Shown piece by piece: positions 1 to 5,898 of a stretch of 8,238 bases of DNA; the stretch's first letter is position 1, and each line of letters begins with the position of its first letter. The notes beneath the pieces are model-generated. The model ran no database searches. It had not been told where the DNA came from and saw only the letters and a list, made by a program, of their open reading frames with translations. The DNA comes from Spirochaetota bacterium (GTDB taxonomy: Bacteria > Spirochaetota > GWE2-31-10 > MWDO01): the NCBI GenBank assembly GCA_017998755.1, contig JAGOCL010000103.1, positions 1 through 8,238 of the forward strand, in the 5' to 3' direction. A program made the translations under genes and the position numbers.

Positions 1-1794
1 CTTGCAAATTCTCAGGAAGAGTTTTTGGCTCAAAGAGGAATGCCTTGCAGGATAGACGGCAATTATTTTGAAACCGAAGGCCATGGAGGCAAACTACACC
101 ACAAAACGATGATCGTCGATTACGATCAAGACGACGCTTTTGTCGTAACGGGTTCGTTTAACTGGAGCGATAACGCTAACGATAATAACAACGAAAATAT
201 CTTGATTATTCATTCGAAAGCGATCGCCGCCAAATACAAAGCGGAGTGGGATCAAAGATGGAACGAGGGAACGGACGTTCCGACGGTTCCTCCCGGTGAC
301 GACGCAAATTATCAAGACGTCGTCGTTAGCGAAGTAATGTGGATGGGCTCGCAGAAAACATATTTTGAAAGCGATAACGGAGACGAGTTTATCGAACTTT
401 ATAACCGGACTTCCTCTCAAATCAACCTTACAGGCTGGGCGATCATGGGAGCGGGGTTGTCAGAAAAACCAATCGTATTTCCTGAAAATTCATATATTGA
501 AGCAAATAGTTATCTGGTCGTCTTATCAAAATCCAAATACTACTCATGCTATCAACCGACGAAATATATTGTAAATTATAACCTGTCCGTTTCAAACAGC
601 TTGATGCTATTGACTTTAACCGATCCGGACGGTACCGTTATAGACTATGCCGGAGACGGGGGAGATCCGGCGAACTTTTCGGGTTATAACGGAAGCGGCG
701 ACGGAGCTATCAAAAAAAGTATGTCGAGGAAGACCGATTACGGCGACGGTAGAGTCAAAGATAATTGGTTTACCTCCAATTCACAAAATTGCATCAGCGA
801 TCAATACGAATATCTTGCTTACAACTGCGCCACCCCCGGTAGCGACAACGTTTATAGTTCAAAATCTTATAACCAATTTGACTTAGTATTTTCAGAAATC
901 GCTTGGGCCGGAACGGACGCCTCATGGGCGGACGAATGGATCGAAATTTACAACAATACTACCGACGACGTCAATCTTATCGGTTGGAGTATAAAGGGCG
1001 ATTTCGCCATCGAACTTGGGGGCGTAATTCCGGCTAAAGGATATTACCTTTTGGAAAGAACGGACGAATCTACTGTTCTCGAAACGTCGTCGGATATGAT
1101 CTATACGGGAAACATTTCAAACGACAGAGGCTACTTTGTTATAACTTACAACGATAATACTATCGACATTCTTGATATGAACATCGGATGGGCGGAGGGC
1201 TCAAGTTCTCCTCATCTCTCAATGGAGAGAATAGATACGACTATCGCCGGAGATAATACCAATTGGAAGTCAGGGATTGGAGATACCGAAGGAGCGCAAA
1301 ACAGCGCAGGAGGCGGAACTCATTCGTCTGAAATAATATTTAATCCGCTCGATCTTGTAGTATCAGAAATAGCGTGGGCTGGAACAGATACTTCGACTTA
1401 CGACGAATGGATAGAGCTATACAACAATACTTCAAGCGCTGTCGATCTCGCCGGGTGGATTCTTAAAATAGACGCGGTTAAGATTTATCTATCCGGAACT
1501 ATCCCCGCCAACAAGAGCTTTTTACTGGAAAGAGGGGACGATAGCTCGGTACCTGATTTATCGGCGGATATGATTTATAGCGCCACTCTGGGAAATACCG
1601 GCGGGATCGTAGAACTGCTATTCACAAACAGATCGATAGACTTGATAAATATGCCGTCGGGTTGGGCGGAAGGTTCGTCGACAATACCGAGACTGTCTAT
1701 GGAAAGAATCGATTACAATACAGGAGGTAGCGAGATATCCAACTGGAAAGACGCGTCCGGCGACGTCGAAGGAGCGCAAAACAGCCAAATGTAA
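1..1794 (+). CDS. Phospholipase D-like protein with three C-terminal lamin-tail domains (5' partial)
   Basis: The frame is open from base 1, so the gene begins before the window; the TTG at 25 is probably an internal Leu. Numbering from that TTG, residues 25-32 form a phospholipase D motif HxK(x)4D (HHKTMIVD), followed by GSFNW at 43-47 and an Asn-rich NxEN stretch, as in PLD-superfamily nucleases and phospholipases. These enzymes need two HKD motifs, so the other is either upstream or supplied by a dimer partner. Three lamin-tail (Ig-like) domains follow, at about 98-277, 285-430 and 442-589. They carry the family signatures SEIAWAGTD, DEWIE(I/L)YNNT and GW; the first is more divergent. The protein stops just after the third domain with no visible sorting signal or membrane anchor. 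In bacteria LTDs are often joined to secreted or membrane-associated hydrolases, so an extracytoplasmic phosphodiesterase is likely. Substrate and signal peptide cannot be judged from this part. The neighbouring purQ is convergent and unrelated. Confidence 0.85.
   Translation, partial: LANSQEEFLAQRGMPCRIDGNYFETEGHGGKLHHKTMIVDYDQDDAFVVTGSFNWSDNANDNNNENILIIHSKAIAAKYKAEWDQRWNEGTDVPTVPPGDDANYQDVVVSEVMWMGSQKTYFESDNGDEFIELYNRTSSQINLTGWAIMGAGLSEKPIVFPENSYIEANSYLVVLSKSKYYSCYQPTKYIVNYNLSVSNSLMLLTLTDPDGTVIDYAGDGGDPANFSGYNGSGDGAIKKSMSRKTDYGDGRVKDNWFTSNSQNCISDQYEYLAYNCATPGSDNVYSSKSYNQFDLVFSEIAWAGTDASWADEWIEIYNNTTDDVNLIGWSIKGDFAIELGGVIPAKGYYLLERTDESTVLETSSDMIYTGNISNDRGYFVITYNDNTIDILDMNIGWAEGSSSPHLSMERIDTTIAGDNTNWKSGIGDTEGAQNSAGGGTHSSEIIFNPLDLVVSEIAWAGTDTSTYDEWIELYNNTSSAVDLAGWILKIDAVKIYLSGTIPANKSFLLERGDDSSVPDLSADMIYSATLGNTGGIVELLFTNRSIDLINMPSGWAEGSSTIPRLSMERIDYNTGGSEISNWKDASGDVEGAQNSQM
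877..1785 (+). repeat. Intragenic tandem repeat encoding the second and third lamin-tail domains
   Basis: Two copies start at 877 and 1348, about 471 bases apart, and are alike from end to end. Each opens with (F/L)DLV(F/V)SEIAWAGTD, continues with DEWIE(I/L)YNNT, and closes with GWAEGSS, LSMERID and GAQNS. Most bases differ at third codon positions, but a 19-base stretch, cgaaggagcgcaaaacagc, is identical at 1287-1305 and 1767-1785. The first LTD (about 316-855) is clearly more distant. This looks like a domain duplication within the gene, followed by selection on the protein sequence. Confidence 0.8.
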
Positions 1795-1829
1795 CGAACG
1801 CTTTAGAATTTTTATAAAACTAAACTTAT

Positions 1830-1845
1830 TTTTAACAAGTTAAAA
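1830..1845. terminator. AT-rich palindrome between convergent genes, possible weak bidirectional terminator
   Basis: The 82 bases between the two convergent stop codons contain the perfect palindrome TTTTAACAAGTTAAAA, with arms at 1830-1836 and 1839-1845. On the plus strand it folds as a 6-bp stem with a CAAG loop. The stem is almost all A-T and no long U tract follows on either strand, so an intrinsic terminator is only suggested by position and symmetry. Nothing else in the gap looks like one. Confidence 0.25.
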
Positions 1846-1876
1846 TATAGTAAGAATATAAAACCGAATTATAATC

Positions 1877-2647
1877 TTATTTGAAATAGTTCACGCCGTT
1901 TTGGAATATTTTTAACCCTGTAAAATTCGAGTCGCCGGAATTTTCGCTCCAATGCGGATTATTTTGCGGAAATATGTACGCCTCGGGATGCGGCATAAGC
2001 CCGAAAACGTTCCCTTTTTTGTTAGTTATACCGGCTATATCCAAAACCGAACCGTTAGGATTGAAAGGGTATTCGGCCTTATCCGAGTCGGGATTGAAAT
2101 ATTGTAACGCAATCTGCCTATTCTTCTTTATTTCGTCCAAAATCGCGTCGTTTTGAACGATAAACTTCCCTTCGCCGTGCCTAACGGGAAGATAAAGCTT
2201 ATCGATATCTTTCAACCAAATAGAATCTTTATTCAAGTTTCTTACCCATACCCATCTATTCTCGAAATGCCCCGAATCGTTTCCGATCAAGCTCGCCGTT
2301 TGTTCAAATTTACCGTCAATATTGGGAACCAAACCGAATTTTGTAATTACTTGAAATCCGTTGCATATTCCTATTACAAGTTTATCGCCGTCGATAAACT
2401 TGGTAAGTTCGGAGAAAATCGTATATTTGATTTTATTTCCAAAAATCTTTCCGCTTGCGATATGATCGCCGAACGAGAAACCGCCGGGAAAAGCGAGTAT
2501 CCGATAATCTTTTAATATCGCTACGTTTGAGATCAAATCTTCAAGATGGATAATTTTAGTTTCGCCGCCGGCAAGATCAAATGCCCATGCGAGTTCCTTC
2601 TCGGCGTTTATACCGTACCCGGTTAAAATAAGAATTTTTACTTTCAA
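1877..2647 (-). CDS. purQ: Phosphoribosylformylglycinamidine (FGAM) synthase, glutaminase subunit PurQ
   Basis: This is the class I glutamine amidotransferase chain of FGAM synthase. It hydrolyses glutamine and passes ammonia to PurL, which converts FGAR and ATP to FGAM in cytosolic de novo purine synthesis. The 256-residue product has the triad glutaminase fold: PGGFSFGDHIASGK at 54-67 (oxyanion region), nucleophile Cys95 in GICNGFQ, and His220 and Glu222 in MPHPE. PVRHGEGKF (154-162) and NPNGS (196-200) are further PurQ signatures. It is somewhat longer than the B. subtilis type of roughly 230 residues. The start is TTG, chosen because AGGAG sits 5 bases upstream and because MKVKILILTGYGIN is the expected first strand of the fold. 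Only 8 bases separate it from purL, whose stop overlaps its ribosome site, so the two are surely co-transcribed and probably translationally coupled. Confidence 0.96.
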   Translation of the reverse strand: MKVKILILTGYGINAEKELAWAFDLAGGETKIIHLEDLISNVAILKDYRILAFPGGFSFGDHIASGKIFGNKIKYTIFSELTKFIDGDKLVIGICNGFQVITKFGLVPNIDGKFEQTASLIGNDSGHFENRWVWVRNLNKDSIWLKDIDKLYLPVRHGEGKFIVQNDAILDEIKKNRQIALQYFNPDSDKAEYPFNPNGSVLDIAGITNKKGNVFGLMPHPEAYIFPQNNPHWSENSGDSNFTGLKIFQNGVNYFK

Positions 2648-2652
2648 TTAAA

Positions 2653-2657
2653 CTCCT
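2653..2657 (-). promoter_or_regulatory. Ribosome binding site of purQ, overlapping the purL stop
   Basis: On the minus strand the sequence reads TAGGAG-TTTAA-TTG. AGGAG is 5 bases from the TTG start, and the TAG is the purL stop (2658-2656). Ribosomes finishing purL therefore end on the purQ SD site, an arrangement typical of translational coupling. This site decides the choice of a TTG start. Confidence 0.8.
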
Positions 2658-5610
2658 AAAATATCAAAGCGTTTTTCCAGATATTTTTTAATTCCGCTAA
2701 ATTTTCGTTTAATACAACTTTATCTTTACGTTTAATAGCGATATTATCTCCTTTTGTAGTCTTACCGAGATATAATATGCCGTCTTTACCGAATATATCC
2801 AATAATCGCTTCTCGTTTTCAGCGCTTACGGATATCAATATTCGCGACGGGCTTTCCGAAAACAAAATATCGATCAAGTCAAGATTTTCGTCAAAAACGG
2901 ATAAGTCTATATCGCAACCGACGTTTCCAGAAAAAGCCGCCTCGATCAAAGCGACCGACAGCCCTCCGTCCGAAAGATCGTGAGCGGATAATATAAGCCC
3001 TTCGTTTATCGCTCTGTATAACTTTTTATAGTTAGCGAGCGCCTTATCGGGATCAACTTTAGGAATAAAGCCGCCTTTTATATTTTTCATCAAATAATAT
3101 TCGCTCGCGGCAAGTTCGCTCTTAGTATCGCCAATAAGATAAATCGAACTCTCCGGCTTTTTGAAATAAAACGTCGCCGTTTTAGCTATATCGTCTACCT
3201 TTCCGACTACCGTAAAAAGTAGAGTCTGCAATATCGATATTTTTTTACCGTCTCTCAGATAGTCGTTTTTCATACTATCTTTTCCGGATATACAAGGGCA
3301 TTTATATTTAATCGTTAAGTCGTAGAGCGCTTCGCACGCTCTTACTAACTGAGCTAATTTATACTTTCCGTCGGGGGTAGACGAGCTCTCTACGGGATCG
3401 GCCCAGCAGAAGTTATCAAGCCCGACTAATTTATCGGGATTAGCCCCAAGGCAGATAGCCTGTCTAACGGCTTCGTCCACGGCGTTAGCCGCCATACAAT
3501 ATGTATCGTATTCGGAATATCTTGGAACGATACCATGCGTTACGACCAACCCCTCGTTTGCGTTCGGGAATATTTTTAAAACGGCTCCATCTGAAGGCCC
3601 ATCGTTATTTTTCCCCATAAACGGCTTAATTACTGTTCTGGCCCCTACCTCGTGATCGTACATTCTCACCCAGTACTCTTTTGAAGCGATATTAGGTCTT
3701 TTAAGAAGATTTTTTATCGAGCGCGAAATATCTTCGTCTCTAAATTCGACTTTTTTTTCTTCATTATTTTGCCACTTTGCTTTTAGTCTGTATTTTGGAA
3801 CTCCGTCGTGTAGGAAATTCATACTTACCGAAGATATTAATTTCCCTTCATAGCGGCACTCAAACAGTCCGTTTTCGGTGAATTCTCCGATAACGGTCGA
3901 TTCAACGTCTCTTACGCTCGACATCCTTAGAAATTCGTCGATTTTATCCTTTGGAACCGATACGGTCATCCTCTCTTGAGCTTCCGACAACAGTATCTCC
4001 CAAGGTTTCAACCCTGAATATTTTAGCGGACACTTCTCAAGATATAAAACGGCGCCGTTTGTAAAAGTAGCCATTTCGCCGACCGAGCTGGCAAGCCCGC
4101 CCGCTCCGTTATCCGTCAATCCCGAATAAAGATCTTTATCGCGGGCTTCTATGATAAAATCTATCATTTTTTTCTGAGTTATAGGGTCTCCGATCTGTAC
4201 TGCGCTCGTCGGACTTTTTTCAGACAAATGATCCGAAGAAAAAGTCGCGCCGTGTATGCCGTCTTTACCTATCTTACCCCCGACCATAACGATCAAATCG
4301 CCGGATTTGGTATATTTTTCATGCGAGTCTTTTCCGTTTATTTTTAAAGGAAGCAAGCCCCCCGTTCCGCAAAAAACCAAAGGTTTACCCAAAAACGAAT
4401 TATCAAACGATATTGAGCCGTTTACCGTCGGAATACCCGATTCGTTCCCGCCGTCCTTGATACCGCGATGCACTCCTCTGAATATCCTTCTCGGGTGAAG
4501 AAGTCCGTCGGGGACGTCGTTATTATTTATAAAAGGATCGCCAAAACAAAAAACGTCCGTATTAAATATCGGATAAGCTCCTATTCCGGTGCCTAGAATA
4601 TCTCTATTTACTCCAACTATTCCGGTCATCGCTCCGCCGTAAGGATCGAGAGCCGACGGAGAGTTGTGCGTCTCGACTTTTACGCAATAAGCCCACTCTT
4701 CGTTAAATTTTACAACGCCCGAATTGTCCTTAAAAAGGGATAACAAATCGTCTCTTTTTTCTTTTATTATTTCAGCAGATTTTTTAATATAAGTCTTAAA
4801 AAGCGAGTCTATTACTTTAACTTCGCCGCCGTTCTCATAAGTAATTTCTGCGGCAAATATCTTATGCTTGCAATGTTCCGACCACGTTTGAGCAAAAAGT
4901 TCCAGTTCGATATCCGTAGGATTATCCGGCAAGTTCTTCGCCTTTCTTTCTGACTTTATTTTTTCGTCTCCGTAGTAATCCCTAATCGTCTTCATCTCTT
5001 CGAGAGACAACGACAAAACTCCGTCCCTTGATATTTTCATAAGATCTTCGTCCGAAACGTCAAGATTTACGACTTCGTAGGGCTTAATTTTCTCGGTTAT
5101 CTCAAAATCAAATTTATAATCTATACTTTTTTTTACGTCAGTCTTGTAAAATATGTAATAATCTTCGATCAAAGTATTGCATAGCGCTTTAGAAGCAATC
5201 AACTTTATATCGTCTTTTTTAATATCCCCTTTAAAAAGGTAGAGAGTTGAAGATTTCACATCATTCTCTTTTATTCCTCTTTTCAAGATATATTCTATCC
5301 CCTTGCTCGCCGTTTTGCCCACGTTATCCGTAACGCCGGTTTTGTAAGCGACCTCGATAGCAAAATCGTAATCTTCCTCATTTAAATGATAAAATCCGAC
5401 AAAACTATCCTGATAGACTTTATCGCAAAAAAGAGAATTTCTCAAAGTTAGAATTTCTTCCTCGCTAAAAATTCCCTGAAAATTATACGCTTCTACAATC
5501 TTGATGTCGCCGACTTTAAGCCCCAAATCTTCTTCAATAATAAGTTCGATCCCTTGGGCTTTCCCGTCCATATCCGCCGACTTACCGCAAATTTCTACTC
5601 TGTTAAACAA
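2656..5610 (-). CDS. purL: FGAM synthase, synthetase subunit PurL with tandem PurS-like N-terminal domains
   Basis: This ATP-dependent chain converts FGAR to FGAM using ammonia from PurQ. At 984 residues it lies between the small PurL (about 740, which works with separate PurS and PurQ) and the single-chain PurL (about 1300, with a fused glutaminase). The extra length is at the N-terminus, where two PurS-like units are visible: about 4-75 (DMDGK at 13-17) and about 80-160 (TDNVGK at 94-99, then NTLIEDYYIF from 145, close to the end of PurS). A linker follows, and then the catalytic duplicate of AIR-synthase-type domains. Visible sites are SEHCKHK with His246, ETHNSPSA at 313-320, GIHGATFSS around 451-459, TDNGAGG at 499-505, LDNFCWADP at 731-739, SGKDS at 775-779 and HDLSDGG at 877-883. 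There is no glutaminase domain at the C-terminus; purQ follows directly. The TTG start is supported by GGAGG 5 bases upstream and by the -10 box just beyond it. Confidence 0.96.
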   Translation of the reverse strand: MFNRVEICGKSADMDGKAQGIELIIEEDLGLKVGDIKIVEAYNFQGIFSEEEILTLRNSLFCDKVYQDSFVGFYHLNEEDYDFAIEVAYKTGVTDNVGKTASKGIEYILKRGIKENDVKSSTLYLFKGDIKKDDIKLIASKALCNTLIEDYYIFYKTDVKKSIDYKFDFEITEKIKPYEVVNLDVSDEDLMKISRDGVLSLSLEEMKTIRDYYGDEKIKSERKAKNLPDNPTDIELELFAQTWSEHCKHKIFAAEITYENGGEVKVIDSLFKTYIKKSAEIIKEKRDDLLSLFKDNSGVVKFNEEWAYCVKVETHNSPSALDPYGGAMTGIVGVNRDILGTGIGAYPIFNTDVFCFGDPFINNNDVPDGLLHPRRIFRGVHRGIKDGGNESGIPTVNGSISFDNSFLGKPLVFCGTGGLLPLKINGKDSHEKYTKSGDLIVMVGGKIGKDGIHGATFSSDHLSEKSPTSAVQIGDPITQKKMIDFIIEARDKDLYSGLTDNGAGGLASSVGEMATFTNGAVLYLEKCPLKYSGLKPWEILLSEAQERMTVSVPKDKIDEFLRMSSVRDVESTVIGEFTENGLFECRYEGKLISSVSMNFLHDGVPKYRLKAKWQNNEEKKVEFRDEDISRSIKNLLKRPNIASKEYWVRMYDHEVGARTVIKPFMGKNNDGPSDGAVLKIFPNANEGLVVTHGIVPRYSEYDTYCMAANAVDEAVRQAICLGANPDKLVGLDNFCWADPVESSSTPDGKYKLAQLVRACEALYDLTIKYKCPCISGKDSMKNDYLRDGKKISILQTLLFTVVGKVDDIAKTATFYFKKPESSIYLIGDTKSELAASEYYLMKNIKGGFIPKVDPDKALANYKKLYRAINEGLILSAHDLSDGGLSVALIEAAFSGNVGCDIDLSVFDENLDLIDILFSESPSRILISVSAENEKRLLDIFGKDGILYLGKTTKGDNIAIKRKDKVVLNENLAELKNIWKNALIF

Positions 5611-5615
5611 TAATT

Positions 5616-5620
5616 CCTCC
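5616..5620 (-). promoter_or_regulatory. Ribosome binding site of purL
   Basis: The minus strand reads GGAGG-AATTA-TTG, a full SD core 5 bases before the start. It supports TTG as the true start. The same 5-base spacing is seen at purQ. Confidence 0.8.
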
Positions 5621-5631
5621 GCGCTCGGTCT

Positions 5632-5637
5632 ATTATA
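5632..5637 (-). promoter_or_regulatory. Candidate -10 box of the purL-purQ operon
   Basis: A perfect TATAAT lies on the minus strand, 11 bases before the SD core, in an otherwise AT-rich stretch. Transcription would begin near 5625 and give a leader of only about 15 bases, too short for a riboswitch or attenuator. The hexamer at -35 with 17-bp spacing is GGAATA (5660-5655), a poor match to TTGACA, so the promoter may need an activator or depend on the AT-rich upstream DNA. Confidence 0.6.
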
Positions 5638-5667
5638 CCAATTTAAATTATTTATATTCCGCTCTTA

Positions 5668-5703
5668 TATCGGGCTGAGAGTTCGAGAAGTTGCTCCCGA
5701 ATA
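5668..5703. promoter_or_regulatory. Inverted repeat between divergent promoters, possible operator
   Basis: TATCGGG (5668-5674) faces CCCGAATA (5696-5703): TCGGG/CCCGA pair perfectly and TA/TA continue past one unpaired A, around a 21-base centre. The element is centred near 5685, about 50 bases from the purL -10 box and about 43 from a TATAAT facing prfC. It is the only GC-rich patch in this AT-rich gap. A shared protein-binding site is plausible, but no known regulator consensus is matched. Confidence 0.35.
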
Positions 5704-5725
5704 CCCCTAACTACATAAATTACTG

Positions 5726-5731
5726 TATAAT
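5726..5731 (+). promoter_or_regulatory. Possible upstream -10 box facing prfC
   Basis: This is a perfect TATAAT on the plus strand, 168 bases before prfC. No recognisable -35 hexamer sits at 16-18 bp spacing (ACCCCT at 17 bp). In AT-rich DNA such hexamers arise by chance, so this is a weak candidate. Confidence 0.25.
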
Positions 5732-5851
5732 ATTTCAAATAAGAGTAAAAATCAACTATAATTTTAAAAAATAATTACGAGCTTTTGGGAAAATATGAGT
5801 AACCGGATATTTTTTTAGACTCTTTAATTTTTAATTATACAATAAAAAAAA

Positions 5852-5880
5852 TTGCATTAACTTATCTAAAATGATATAAG
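5852..5880 (+). promoter_or_regulatory. Likely prfC promoter
   Basis: TTGCAT (5852-5857) and TATAAG (5875-5880) are separated by exactly 17 bp, matching a sigma-70-type promoter with a strong -10 (five of six bases) and a partial -35 (TTG). The predicted transcript would start near 5887, about 12 bases before the prfC ATG, leaving a very short leader that ends in a weak GGA (5891-5893). Confidence 0.45.
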
Positions 5881-5898
5881 CGTTGTAAATGGACAAAA

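Noticed and set aside
94..420. A 108-codon minus-strand reading frame within the PLD-LTD gene.
   Set aside because: It lies wholly opposite conserved PLD and LTD coding sequence, and its product has no recognisable features.
2153..2515. A 120-codon plus-strand reading frame.
   Set aside because: It is antisense to the conserved catalytic core of purQ and has no independent support.
5611..5660. A purine-sensing riboswitch in the purL leader.
   Set aside because: The predicted leader from the TATAAT is only about 15 bases, and none of the conserved purine-aptamer core sequences appear in the region.
5680..5703. CGAAC-like and CCGAATA motifs in opposite orientations suggested a Bacillus-type PurBox pair upstream of purL.
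   Set aside because: The spacing and flanking A/T pattern do not fit the PurBox pair, and the motif is short enough to occur by chance.
5671..5707. GGGCTGAGA followed by ACCCC resembles the thi box of a TPP riboswitch.
   Set aside because: The downstream conserved CTGAT..GG..AAT..CC..GCG..GGGA part is absent. The element lies 190 bases before prfC, which has no thiamine link, and on the opposite strand it is upstream of the purL promoter.
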